Source: Bacteroidales bacterium
GTDB lineage: Bacteria > Bacteroidota > Bacteroidia > Bacteroidales > UBA932
Assembly (NCBI GenBank): GCA_017938925.1
Contig: JAGBAO010000012.1
Coordinates: forward strand, 1 to 64,000
Length of the DNA: 64,000 nt
Direction: 5' to 3'
Each line of letters begins with the position of its first letter. Position 1 is the stretch's first letter. Below the pieces are notes generated by a model, which was not told the DNA's origin, searched no databases, and saw nothing but the letters and a program-made list of their open reading frames with translations. The translations under genes and the position numbers were made by a program. Positions 39,410 to 49,700 of this stretch are shown here, in pieces.

Positions 39410-41509
39410 TCAGGCGTAACTGTGCAGGCCACCGAGCAGGAAATTCACTCCGAAATATGTGATCAGCACGCTGATGAATGCCAGTATGCAGAACAGGTGG
39501 AAGTTCATCGGCTTGCGGAACCATTTCAGACTTCCAGCATGAAGCCCGAGCGAGTACACCAGCATTGTGATCAGAGCCCAGACCTCTTTAGGGTCCCATC
39601 CCCAGTAGCGCCCCCAGGAGATGTTCGCCCAGACGGCTCCGATGAATATTCCAGCAGTAAGGAGGAAGACGGCAGGGTAGAGCATGATATTGCTGACAGT
39701 CTGCAGATATTCCACTCTCTCTATGCTGCCTCCGCGTGCGGAAATGATGAATGCGGCCACTCCGTTGAGCATCATGAATGCGAACAGGACATAGGACACC
39801 ATTATCACCATCACATGTATGCTCAGAAGAGGAGACTGGAGCACCGGCATCAGCAGGGTGATCCGTGGGTTGGCTTCTCCCATCATGGACACCAGCATGG
39901 CGGCTCCGCAAAGGAGGATTCCCACAGGCAGGGCAAATCTGAACCTGTTCCTGATGCTGATGCACAGAATCAGGCTGCACCAGGCCATGAACTGCATTGT
40001 CTCGTTGCCGTTCGACAGTGGTACGTGCCCCGATATGAACCACCTTAGTCCGATATGGAAGGTCAGATATCCGAATACAGCCACGCAGATGCATGTCAGG
40101 CAGATTCTTAGCCATGTCAGCCGTTTGTCTGACAGACAGAATGCCAGAAATGCCAGAATCCCGACAGTCAGGCAGAACATTGCCAGAGGCTTGTTCAGAT
40201 TCGAGGAATTATACAGTTTCTCGGCTTGGAAGACTGCCTCGGAAGGATAGCCAACGGCGCCCTCTGAGGCCTGCTCCATGCGCATCTTTGCGAATGCCCT
40301 GATCTGTTCTGCCGGCTCCAGCAGCGCGATCCTCCTGTCCAGATCGAGCATGTCTGTGGCGCAGACCATGGTGATGAGGCTGAACTTCTCGTTTGCCGCA
40401 TGGATGTTCTTTATGTTGTCTCCCGACATGTTCTGAAGTGCAGATTCCAGCTTGTAGATGCCTCTGTCCAGAAAATCGTCGAGCGAGGCATATTTCCCGT
40501 CAACTCCGAGGATTACCTTTGCATCTGCGCCTTTGATCTTGATCATCGGCTCGCACCTCCAGCTCTCCGGAAAGAAGAACCATCCGGCCAGCACCTGTTC
40601 GCATGTCAGCCCTTTGTATGAAGGCTTTCCATATATCTTGACAGTGAAGTCCCTGGCGAAGGTCTGAAGCGGGCATATCCTGTCGTTGTAGTAGAAATAC
40701 ATGTCTCCGAATGCGTCGGCAGCCTCCCTTGATATTGTCTTCGGTACATTTCCATTGGCTGAAACAGCATTGAATGAGCCTCCTGCCAGAATCAGGATCA
40801 GGAATGTCTTCTTCAGTGCCGGACTGTTCAGAAGGCTTCTGAATCTGCTGCCTTTCTGGAAGAAGAACCCTGCCATACTGAGGATAAGGAGCAGATATCC
40901 GGAGTAGGTGATCCTGATTCCCCACGGATCATGGGATACGGCCAGGGTTGCTCCTTGTCCATCGCGGTCAAATCCGGACTGATAGAAACGGTAGCTCCTG
41001 TGTCTGTGGATGTTGTTCATTGACACTGTCGCTTCGGACCGCTCTCCCCGGTCACATATTTCTATCGTGCTGATGTAGTCCATCGGTGCACTTGTCCCGG
41101 CGTAGTTCTTGAGTTCGAAGCTCTTCAGGACAACCGTGAACGGCATGTCGCAGGTGTCTTCATCTGCCGTTATGAAGCAGCATGACGGCTCGCCGGAATC
41201 CGCACGCAGATGCATCCGCCCCTGTTCTCCCCACAGGTGGGTGACCATCGCCCCAGCCAGAATAAGCACAAATGAAAGATGAAGACAGAATGACGCCACA
41301 TGCTTCCAAAGATGTCTTCTGATGATGTAGGTGGCGGAAACTGCCGTCAGCAGGCACCAAAGGACTATCGTGAAGGGCGAGGTGTATATCTCTTCATACG
41401 CGAAGCCGCTGCCATACATCTTTTCGAGTATGGTAGCGGCAATCAGTAACACAGTTATCAGTCCGGTCAGGCCGAATGATGCATATTTCAGAAGTTCTTT
41501 GCCCGTCAT
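39410..41509 (-). CDS. ResB-CcsA fusion, cytochrome c biogenesis protein (system II)
   Basis: A 699-residue membrane protein. The N-terminal half is ResB-like: two membrane helices (residues about 10-100), a periplasmic beta part (FTVVLKSFELKNYAG near 125, SYRFYQSGFDRDGQGATLAVSHDPWG near 175) and another helix. After a periplasmic loop (NVPKTISREAADAFGDMYFYY) the C-terminal half is CcsA with eight or so helices and the tryptophan-rich haem motif WGRYWGWDPKEVWALI near 640. It moves haem across the membrane and attaches it to CxxCH of apocytochromes c. No cytochrome gene is adjacent. A terminator separates it from the tRNA. Confidence 0.88.
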   Translation of the reverse strand: MTGKELLKYASFGLTGLITVLLIAATILEKMYGSGFAYEEIYTSPFTIVLWCLLTAVSATYIIRRHLWKHVASFCLHLSFVLILAGAMVTHLWGEQGRMHLRADSGEPSCCFITADEDTCDMPFTVVLKSFELKNYAGTSAPMDYISTIEICDRGERSEATVSMNNIHRHRSYRFYQSGFDRDGQGATLAVSHDPWGIRITYSGYLLLILSMAGFFFQKGSRFRSLLNSPALKKTFLILILAGGSFNAVSANGNVPKTISREAADAFGDMYFYYNDRICPLQTFARDFTVKIYGKPSYKGLTCEQVLAGWFFFPESWRCEPMIKIKGADAKVILGVDGKYASLDDFLDRGIYKLESALQNMSGDNIKNIHAANEKFSLITMVCATDMLDLDRRIALLEPAEQIRAFAKMRMEQASEGAVGYPSEAVFQAEKLYNSSNLNKPLAMFCLTVGILAFLAFCLSDKRLTWLRICLTCICVAVFGYLTFHIGLRWFISGHVPLSNGNETMQFMAWCSLILCISIRNRFRFALPVGILLCGAAMLVSMMGEANPRITLLMPVLQSPLLSIHVMVIMVSYVLFAFMMLNGVAAFIISARGGSIERVEYLQTVSNIMLYPAVFLLTAGIFIGAVWANISWGRYWGWDPKEVWALITMLVYSLGLHAGSLKWFRKPMNFHLFCILAFISVLITYFGVNFLLGGLHSYA

Positions 41510-41536
41510 AGGTGAAGTGTCTGTATGACAGAATGA

Positions 41537-42739
41537 CTAAATCAGTCCCAGAAGCTTGCTTCGGGAGAGCATGCACACTCCTATTGTGCCGCCTTTTTCT
41601 CCAAGCTTGCCCAGCTTTATCTTTGTGTCTTTGTTGATCATGTTAAGCGAGTGCTTCTGCACGGCGCTCTTCAGAGGCAGCATGAGGTAGTCTTCCACTT
41701 TCGCCATCTTGCCTCCGATCACCACGAGTTCCGGGTTGAACAGGTTTATGAGTCCTGCGATCGCCCTGCCCAAGGTGCTTCCGATCTGCTCTATGACCTC
41801 TATGACGAGCACATCTTCCTCCTTTACGGCAGATATGATGTCGTCAAGGGTGATCTCCTCGCCCCTCTGATGCTTCTCGGAGAGGACAGATGAGCGTCCC
41901 TCCTCGAGTTTCTCAATAAGAATCCTGTGGGCTGCAGAACCGGATGCTCCTGTCTCCAGGCATCCTGTCTTTCCGCAGCGGCAGATCCGGTTGTTGTCCA
42001 GGAGAGGGAAGTGGCCGATCTCGCCTGAGAATCCTGATTTACCGTATGAAAGCTTGCCGTTTATCACCATTCCCATACCAAGGCCCCATGTCACATTGAG
42101 AAAGAGCATATCCTTTTCGTCCTGAGCGACGCCGCAGATATACTCTCCATATGTCATGGCTCTGGAATCGTTCTCCACATACACCTGTGCACCAAGAACT
42201 TCCTCCATCAGAGAGGCGATAGGCCTGTCCTCACCGATGAAGTAGGTGAAGCAGTATCCTGTCTCGTTGTTCACGCGTCCGGACAGATTCACTCCATAGG
42301 CAAGCACTTTGTCCTTTGCGATGCCCTCTTTGGAGACGAAGTCCTGGATGATATCGCACAGCTCTCTGAAGGAAGCTTCTGAACTGATGACCGTGAAAGG
42401 AATGTCGCCGGAGTATGAAACCACCTGGCCATTGAAATCCGTGATCGCTATGCTGACAGACGACTTGCTCACGTCAGTACCTACAAAGTATCCGGCCGAC
42501 GGGTTCAGACCGTATATGCTTGGCCTTCTTCCGCCGTTGGTGTCCAGTTTCCCCATATCCTGGATAAAACCCTCTTCGATGAGTTCCTCTATCAGTTTTG
42601 TGGTTGTAGGGATACTGGTGTTGATTTGCTTGCTGAGGTCTGCGAGGCTGAAATTTCCTTCAATTATACCGAAAGTAAGAATCCTCTGCTTGAGCAGGAG
42701 ATTCTTGCCTTCGTTGTTCTTTAAAAATTTGGAGTACAT
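41537..42739 (-). CDS. ROK-family transcriptional regulator (NagC/Mlc type)
   Basis: A 400-residue protein. An N-terminal winged helix-turn-helix (residues about 15-75: LLLKQRILTFGIIEGNFSLADLSKQINTSIPTTTKLIEEL) is joined to a ROK sugar-kinase-fold domain (FVGTDVSKSSVSIAITDFNG). The zinc site CRCGKTGCLE is near 265, with GEIGHFP before it and NPELVVIGGKMAKV near 340. ROK repressors sense sugars or amino sugars such as GlcNAc and xylose. It is the third gene of the MFS-DUF4434 arm, ends the operon, and probably controls this locus, since no SusR-type or hybrid two-component regulator is present in the window. Confidence 0.87.
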   Translation of the reverse strand: MYSKFLKNNEGKNLLLKQRILTFGIIEGNFSLADLSKQINTSIPTTTKLIEELIEEGFIQDMGKLDTNGGRRPSIYGLNPSAGYFVGTDVSKSSVSIAITDFNGQVVSYSGDIPFTVISSEASFRELCDIIQDFVSKEGIAKDKVLAYGVNLSGRVNNETGYCFTYFIGEDRPIASLMEEVLGAQVYVENDSRAMTYGEYICGVAQDEKDMLFLNVTWGLGMGMVINGKLSYGKSGFSGEIGHFPLLDNNRICRCGKTGCLETGASGSAAHRILIEKLEEGRSSVLSEKHQRGEEITLDDIISAVKEEDVLVIEVIEQIGSTLGRAIAGLINLFNPELVVIGGKMAKVEDYLMLPLKSAVQKHSLNMINKDTKIKLGKLGEKGGTIGVCMLSRSKLLGLI

Positions 42740-42753
42740 CTTTCTTTATTTAT

Positions 42754-44139
42754 TCATTTATCTTTTGTCCAGTATCTCTCGATATCTTCAAGCGATTTCC
42801 CTGTTGTCTCCGGGATGACTTTCCACATTATAAGCATGTATGGTACGCACATCGCCGCAAAGATGAAGAATGTGCCTGCCTGGCTCCATCCCAGAAGTAC
42901 CGGGGTTAGCTGGCCGATAAGATATGTTCCGATCCAGAGGGCGAATCCGGCAATCGACATGGCGCGTCCGCGCACGCTGTTAGGATACATTTCAGAGAGG
43001 AGCACGAACACCACAGCGCAGATTGAAATCGCCGTGCAGAAGACGTATGTCAGGAAGAACGTGAGCATGAATCCGTTGCCAAGGCCGAGGGAGGAACCCC
43101 ATGCGAAATATATTCCGATGGCGACAAGGCAGATGATCATTCCTGACACGCCCAAGTAGATGAGCTGCTTGCGTCCCACTCTGTCTATGATGAAGACTGC
43201 AAGCACAGTGGTCACGCAGTTCACCACTCCCACGAGGACTGTCGAGAACATCGGGTTGTCGAATCCGGCGTCAGCAAATATCTTTGGTCCGTAGTATAGA
43301 ACGGCATTTACTCCCATGAACTGTCCCAGGATGGCGATAGCGCTTCCGGCTATCACGGCGAGAAGGATTCCCGGTTTCAGAAGGTCAGACCATGAGCCTT
43401 TGTCGCCTGACATTGATTCCTCAGTAGTGGTGATTTCGTTGTCGATATCCTCCTGGTCAGCATATATCTTTGAGAGAACTACAGATGCCTTCTCCATTTT
43501 CCCCTTGACGATGAGCCACTTAGGACTCTCCGGTATGAAGAATATGATGAAGAAGAACAGCATGGCAGGAAGTGTCTCGCTTCCGAGCATTCCGCGCCAC
43601 ATCTCGCTGTTCCATATGTTGGTCCAGAGCCCGCCGGCCACGGAGAGGTCTCCGTTGGAGTCGATTACCCAGTTTGCGAGGTAGGCAAGAAGGAAGCCTA
43701 CGGTCACTGCAAGCTGATAGAGCGATACGAGAGTTCCGCGTATTCTGGCAGGTGATACCTCTGATATATATATAGGCGAAACGATGGAGACGATTCCGAT
43801 TCCGATGCCGCCGACGATGCGGTATGCAACCAGTCCGTCAAAGCTTCCGCAGACGGCACATCCGATGGCGGAGATGCTGAACAATGCAGCAGATATGAGC
43901 ATTGTGAGCTTACGTCCGAGGTAGTCGCTGAGCGAACCGGCCACGAGAACGCCGGCAATCGAGCCGATGAGGGCGCAGCCCACATACCAGCCTTCCATCA
44001 TGTCTGTGAGACCGAACTGGCTCTTCACTATTGCTGTGGTGCCGGAGATGACTGCAGTGTCATATCCGAAGAGGATGCCTCCGATGGCCGCTACAACAGC
44101 CATGAAGATCACATAACCTGAGGTGTTTTTCTTTTTCAT
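42754..44139 (-). CDS. MFS sugar transporter (sugar porter family)
   Basis: A 461-residue inner-membrane protein with 12 predicted helices. Sugar-porter signatures: GGILFGYDTAVISG near residue 20, GSLSDYLGRKLTM (loop 2-3), RIVGGIGIGIVSIVSPIYISEVSPARIRG near 125, PESPKWLI near 205, RVGRKQLIYLG (loop 8-9) and PETTGKSLEDIE at the end. It is a proton symporter of the XylE/GlcP type; the sugar is unknown. It lies 14 bp before the ROK gene and 32 bp after the DUF4434 gene, so it likely takes up the monosaccharide released by the locus. Confidence 0.92.
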   Translation of the reverse strand: MKKKNTSGYVIFMAVVAAIGGILFGYDTAVISGTTAIVKSQFGLTDMMEGWYVGCALIGSIAGVLVAGSLSDYLGRKLTMLISAALFSISAIGCAVCGSFDGLVAYRIVGGIGIGIVSIVSPIYISEVSPARIRGTLVSLYQLAVTVGFLLAYLANWVIDSNGDLSVAGGLWTNIWNSEMWRGMLGSETLPAMLFFFIIFFIPESPKWLIVKGKMEKASVVLSKIYADQEDIDNEITTTEESMSGDKGSWSDLLKPGILLAVIAGSAIAILGQFMGVNAVLYYGPKIFADAGFDNPMFSTVLVGVVNCVTTVLAVFIIDRVGRKQLIYLGVSGMIICLVAIGIYFAWGSSLGLGNGFMLTFFLTYVFCTAISICAVVFVLLSEMYPNSVRGRAMSIAGFALWIGTYLIGQLTPVLLGWSQAGTFFIFAAMCVPYMLIMWKVIPETTGKSLEDIERYWTKDK

Positions 44140-44171
44140 GGAACGTCATTGCCGGTTGACCGGCAATCTCC

Positions 44172-45254
44172 TTATTTAATGTTAAAATATTCCTTATATC
44201 TGTTGTAAAGGTTGCCTGCAGCCCCATATACCGACTGCGGACTCATGAAATGAGGAAACTCGAAGGTGATGGCCTTGTCATATCCGCACCTCTTTGCAGC
44301 TTCCAGTTTCAGACGCAGTTTGTCGAACTTGATCGGGAGGAACTTGATCGGCATGTCACGGTCGAATGTCTCCGCGTTGGTCCAGCACTGCATTCCATAT
44401 TTGTCCGCCAGCTTCTTGTTCACGCTGAAGAAGGCGTCGAGCTCGTCATAGTCGATGTGACCATCCTGGAATGCGACTGCATCCACAACATCGTGGATGC
44501 CTGCAAAGATCTGATTCCACTCCCTTTCATGCTGCTCCACGGACACGGCGTTATCGTTGATGGCCTTGTTGGTGCCCATGATGGCCTTCTTGCCGTCGAT
44601 CCATGGCGAGATGAACACTGGCATTCCGCCTGATACTTCCTTGCACTGGGCGCCCATGGCGTGGAACGCATCCACAGCTCCTATCGTGTCGCGGCTGATT
44701 TCCGTGCTTATGTACCATCCTCCGAAACTGTCGTATTTCTCTCCGTACATCTTCCACACCTCGTCAATCACGAATTTGTTGTCCTCGATCTCGTGGCTCA
44801 TGTCCTTGGTGTCCCAATACACTCCGGAGTCATAGAGTCCGAGGTAGAACTTCATTCCATACTTCTGAGCCAGACGGCAGAACATGTCGATAAGGTCAAC
44901 GGAAGGCATGTAGCAGCCCTTCTTAAGAAGGTACGGAGACGGATAGGTTATGAACTTTCGGTAGCCACATCTGATGTCGATGACGGTGTCGATGCCGATG
45001 GACTTCATATATGCAAAGTCCTGGTCCCACTCCTTTTCGCCCCAGTTCTGGTGCGGGATGTCATGGGATATCTCATCGAGGAAGGTGCCAGTGATCCTAA
45101 GACCGTTGTCCTTCGGAACTATCAGTTTCCCTGCTGAAGAGTCTGTTATGAGAGTCTGATTTTCGCTGTTGCAGCTGCTAAGAAGTGTTGAACCGGCTAT
45201 TGCGGACGCACCTCCGATAGCCATTGTCTTGATAAAATCTCTGCGGTTAGTCAT
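44172..45254 (-). CDS. DUF4434-type secreted TIM-barrel protein, Tat signal
   Basis: A 360-residue protein. The N-terminus has a twin-arginine motif (NRRDFIKT) and then a hydrophobic stretch ending LLSSC, so it is probably Tat-exported and lipidated. The body has the DUF4434 pattern: GLRITGTFLDEISHDIPHQNWG, DQDFAYMKSIGIDTVIDIRCGYRKF, YGMKFYLGLYDSG, FGGWYISTEIS and ITFEFPHFMSPQ. DUF4434 proteins look like TIM-barrel glycoside hydrolases; no member is firmly characterised to my knowledge. First gene of the minus arm, divergent from the GHL10-like/SusCD arm. Confidence 0.75.
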   Translation of the reverse strand: MTNRRDFIKTMAIGGASAIAGSTLLSSCNSENQTLITDSSAGKLIVPKDNGLRITGTFLDEISHDIPHQNWGEKEWDQDFAYMKSIGIDTVIDIRCGYRKFITYPSPYLLKKGCYMPSVDLIDMFCRLAQKYGMKFYLGLYDSGVYWDTKDMSHEIEDNKFVIDEVWKMYGEKYDSFGGWYISTEISRDTIGAVDAFHAMGAQCKEVSGGMPVFISPWIDGKKAIMGTNKAINDNAVSVEQHEREWNQIFAGIHDVVDAVAFQDGHIDYDELDAFFSVNKKLADKYGMQCWTNAETFDRDMPIKFLPIKFDKLRLKLEAAKRCGYDKAITFEFPHFMSPQSVYGAAGNLYNRYKEYFNIK

Positions 45255-45385
45255 AATCTTTCAAATAATTCGTAAAGTTATTGTTTTTTCTTGAAAATGT
45301 CCAATTTTAATAATAGTTTTTTAAGAATTTTAAAAACATGGTTGCATTTTATCTCAAATTATTATGAAGTGTCAATAAAATTATC

Positions 45386-45393
45386 TAATTTTG
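45386..45393 (+). promoter_or_regulatory. Promoter -7 element of the SusCD arm
   Basis: TAATTTTG matches TAnnTTTG and lies 22 bp upstream of the first gene. The 161 bp divergent spacer (45255-45415) is very AT-rich, with several A/T runs, and would carry regulator sites for both arms. No clear minus-strand promoter could be identified. Confidence 0.55.
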
Positions 45394-45415
45394 AAAATTA
45401 TTATAAAAAGAAGCT

Positions 45416-46744
45416 ATGAAACGTATTTTTCCGATTGCTCTTGCACTTCTAATAATTGCGATCTCCTCATGTTGCCGTCAGCAGGCAAACGAGTTCAATC
45501 ACAACTACATGTGGTTCGACTGTGAGGCGAATTACGCCACTCTTTCGCATCCGGACTCCATATTATATTATATGAAGAAATCTCAGGACCTGGGATTTGA
45601 CAATGTGGTTGTGGATATGAAGTCCATTATGGGAGAAGTGCTTTATGACAGCAAGATTGCTCCTTATATGGGTGACTGGGAAGGTGTCGTAAGGGCAAGG
45701 GACTACGACATGCTCGGATATTTCATCGAGTACGGAAAGCAGCTGGGCATGAGGGTCTTCGGCTCTCTCAACGTCTTTGCCGGAGGTCACAACTATTTCG
45801 ACAGGGGAGTGGTCTATATGGACAAGGCCGACTGGCAGTCGATCTGCTATCACAACGGCAAGCTCACCCCGATTTCAGAAATCAAGACTAACTACAACTG
45901 CATGATGAATCCGTCTATCCCGGAAGTTCAGCAGTATCAGATAGACATCCTCAAGGAATTCGTGCAGAAATATCCTGAAATCGACGGACTTATCTTCGAC
46001 CGCGTCCGTTATGACGGAATCACTGCGGATTTCAGCGATCTTTCAAGAAGGCAGTTCGAGGAATATGCAGGTGTGAAGGTGGAGAACTTTCCTGAAGACA
46101 TCCTCAGCTGGTATGACGAGGACGGAAAGCTCAGACAGAACTGGGTGCCCGGCAAGCACGGAAAGAAGTGGATAGAGTGGCGTGCGACAGTCATTCATGA
46201 CTTCGTGGAGAAGGCACATGAGGCTCTCAAGGAGATCAACCCGGACCTCATCATCGGAGACTACACCGGAGCATGGTATCCGACCTACTGGCAGCTTGGC
46301 GTGAACTGGGCGAGCAAGGACTATGACCCGTATCAGGTCCCTGAATATCAGGCATGGGCGACTGAAGACTATCACAAGACCGGTTATGCCGAGATGCTTG
46401 ACGTCTATATGACCGGCCTCTATTACACGCTGATAACAAAGGATGATGTAGACAGGGCTACAGGAGTTGTCGGCCAGCGTTCCGAGGCAGGAATGGACAA
46501 CAGTCTCACTTACTGCTACAGCGTGGAAGGCGGTGCAGAGATAGCAAAGTCCATCACAAAGGGTGTGGTTCCGGTGATAGGATCCATCTATGTGGAACAG
46601 TATCTCGGAGATTTCACTCCTTTCGCTCCGGCTGTGGAGCAGGCTCTCAAGAGCACGGACGGCGTGATGATCTTCGATATCGTCCACCTGAACAAGCATA
46701 AGCTCTGGGACGAGCTTGAGAAGGCCATGAAGGCCGGAAAATAG
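45416..46744 (+). CDS. GHL10-like lipoprotein, putative glycoside hydrolase (1)
   Basis: A 442-residue lipoprotein (lipobox ISSC at about 19). TIM-barrel pattern: HNYMWFDCEANYATL, LGFDNVVVDMKS near residue 60, LGMRVFGSLNVFAGG near 110, YPEIDGLIFDRVRYDG near 190 (Asp/Arg cluster) and NPDLIIGDYTGAWYPTYW near 275. This resembles the glycosyl hydrolase-like 10 group (PF02638/DUF187), which is predicted rather than proven to cleave glycans. A distant paralogue lies at 54657. First gene of the long plus-strand operon, 44 bp before susC. Confidence 0.75.
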   Translation: MKRIFPIALALLIIAISSCCRQQANEFNHNYMWFDCEANYATLSHPDSILYYMKKSQDLGFDNVVVDMKSIMGEVLYDSKIAPYMGDWEGVVRARDYDMLGYFIEYGKQLGMRVFGSLNVFAGGHNYFDRGVVYMDKADWQSICYHNGKLTPISEIKTNYNCMMNPSIPEVQQYQIDILKEFVQKYPEIDGLIFDRVRYDGITADFSDLSRRQFEEYAGVKVENFPEDILSWYDEDGKLRQNWVPGKHGKKWIEWRATVIHDFVEKAHEALKEINPDLIIGDYTGAWYPTYWQLGVNWASKDYDPYQVPEYQAWATEDYHKTGYAEMLDVYMTGLYYTLITKDDVDRATGVVGQRSEAGMDNSLTYCYSVEGGAEIAKSITKGVVPVIGSIYVEQYLGDFTPFAPAVEQALKSTDGVMIFDIVHLNKHKLWDELEKAMKAGK

Positions 46745-46788
46745 TCCCGAACGCGCAGACTAACCAAATTAATAACTAAATACTGACC

Positions 46789-49700
46789 ATGAAAGCGGTT
46801 TTAAGGAATTTGCTTGTCATGTTCATCTTCCTCCTGGGGGGGGCAGCTTATGTAACAGCTCAGCCTACAATCAGAGGTAAGGTGACGGACGCGGAAGGAC
46901 GACCTCTGGAAGGAGTGGTTGTCCTTGTCGAAGGCACTACGAACGGTGCCATGACTGACATCAACGGTAATTATTCCATCTCATCTCTGAAGAAAGGCGA
47001 TGTCCTGATCTTCTCTTCATTGGGACTGGCGGACCAGACCTTCGAGTGCACGGGCTCGATGTCAAAGCTGGATGTCACGATGAATGAAGATGTGACATAT
47101 CTGGAGGAGACCATCGTAGTCGGATACGGTACCCAGAAGAAGTCTTCGATGACAAGTGCCGTGTCCGCAATCAAGGGAGACGACCTTCTCAAGGCACCTT
47201 CTACAAACGTATCCCAGCTTCTTGCAGGACGTCTCACCGGTGTGTCTTCCGTGCAGGAATCAGGAGAGCCGGGCCTCGACCAGGCTGCCATCCGAATCCG
47301 TGGAGCACAATATTCTGCAAAATATGTTGTCGACGGTTTCCCTGTGGACAACATCAATGACATCGATCCATACGACATTGAGAGCATCTCTGTCCTCAAG
47401 GATGGAGCTTCTGCGGCAGTCTACGGTCTTCAGGCAGCCAACGGTGTCATCATCATCACAACCAAGAAAGGTTCTGCAAGCAAGCCGAAGATCACCTACA
47501 ATGCGACCTTCGGTGCCTCGATGAACGCGAATTTCCCTGAATTCATGGACGGTCCACAGTTCGCATACTATTATAATGTAGCGGACATGATGGACAAACT
47601 CGCCAGTGGTGCCATCGCTGCCGAGACTGACTATGTCCCTTATTTCACAAAGGCGAACATCGATGCCATGCTCAACGGTGACCCGACAGACGGATGGGAC
47701 AATGTCAACTATATCGACAGGATCTTCGGAACAGGCTTTACCCAGAAGCACAACATAACAGTTCAGGGCGGAAGCGAGAAGACAAAATATTTCGCATCGT
47801 TCGGATATCTGGGACAGAACGGTAACATCGACAACTTCACATACGACAGATACAACATCCGTACGAACGTGGAGTCACAGCTTGCAAAGAACTTCAAGTT
47901 CAATATAGGTCTTTCCGGCGTCCTTTCCAACCGTCACACTCCAGGATTCAACTCCGGCGGTACAGACGCCAACTCCTATGTGGGAGAGGCAGGATGGCTT
48001 TCAGTGGCCAACCAGACCATCCAGATGCACCCATATCTTCCGGAGACCTACAACGGACTCTACACAGCGTCCATAAAGGCAAACACTTCTCTCCCTCAGT
48101 CACCTCTGGCTGCGATCTATGAGTCCGGCTACAAGAAGACAAGAGGACTGGATGTTTCTGCCAACATGTCTCTTTCATACGACTTTCCTTGGCTCAAAGG
48201 CCTTCAGTTCAAGGTTTCAGGTGCCTTCGATTATGGTGCATCCATGAACAAGAACCTCGACACTCCTTATGATATCATGGGATATGCAGACGGAGTATGG
48301 AAGGAATATGCAGACCCACGCGGAAAGGGATCAGGAGTCAAGGTAGGAGAGGGAACCTCATACTATCAGAGACTTACAGGCCAGGCAAGCGTATCGTATG
48401 CCAACTCTTTCGGCCTTCATAATCTCGAACTCCTCGCTCTCGGTGAGATGATCGATTACAAATCAAACAACCATTCTGCTTATGCGAAGATGCTGCCGTT
48501 TGCAAACCTTCCGGAACTGAGCTACGGTCTTCCAACAGACTCACCGATTTCCGGATCAAGCAACGCCTGGCGTTCTGCAGGTTATGTGTTCCGTGCGCGT
48601 TACAACTGGGACGAGAGATATCTTGCCGAGTTCACAGGCCGTTACGACGGATCATATAAGTTCGCAGGAATGGCGAAGACCCGTTGGGGCTTCTTCCCTT
48701 CTGGGTCCGTGGCCTGGAGAATGTCCAAGGAGCCTTGGATGGCAGATATGGACTGCATCGACGACTTCAAGATCAGAGGTTCGGTAGCATTGCTTGGAAA
48801 TGACAATGCGAGTGCATATATGTTCCTTAATTCATACAGCAAGTACTACTCTGATATAGTCTATCCTTCTTATGGCGGAGGTACTGTAGTCGTTCCAGGC
48901 TATGGCGACATGGGTGTGGCGAACAAGGATCTGACCTGGGAGAAGAACCTCTCCTACAACGTCGGATTCGACCTGAGCATGTGGAACGAGAAACTCGGAA
49001 TGGAGGTTGACGCATTCTATAATTATATATATGACATGCTCTCGTCTCAGGGAGGTTTCCCACCATCAATGGGTGGCTACTATCCTGCGGTCATCAACAA
49101 GAACTCTTACGACACAAGAGGTATCGATGTGCTGGTTTCTCACCGCAATCAGTTCTACGCTGGCGGAAAGCCTTTCTATTACGGTATCAGCGGAACTGTG
49201 ACCTTTGCCCGCACACGCTGGCTTGTCTATCCGGATGAGCCGAATGTCCCTGAAAACCATAAGGTTGTGGGCAGACCTCTCGGTGCTATCATGGTGTGGA
49301 CTGCTGACGGACTGTACAGAACAGAGGAGGAGATCGACAACTCGGCATGGTACGGAACACGTCCATGCATCGGAGATATTAAATATGTGGATATCAACGG
49401 TGACGGCAAGATCGACGGCGATGACAAGGGCTTCATCGGAAGGACCAACCGTCCTGAGCTCACCTTCGGTCTCAACCTCAACTTCGCATGGAACGGCATC
49501 GATTTCAATGCCCAGTTCACAGGAGGTTCGCTTTTCGACGTTTCGTTGACCGGTACCTACTACAACGGATACGACGACAACACCATCTGGACACAGACCT
49601 TCAAGGAGAATGCAAACTCACCTCTCTTCCTTGTGGAGAATGCCTACAGCATCTATAATCCAGAAGGAACTTTCCCACGTCTGACCCTCGGAGCAACCGG

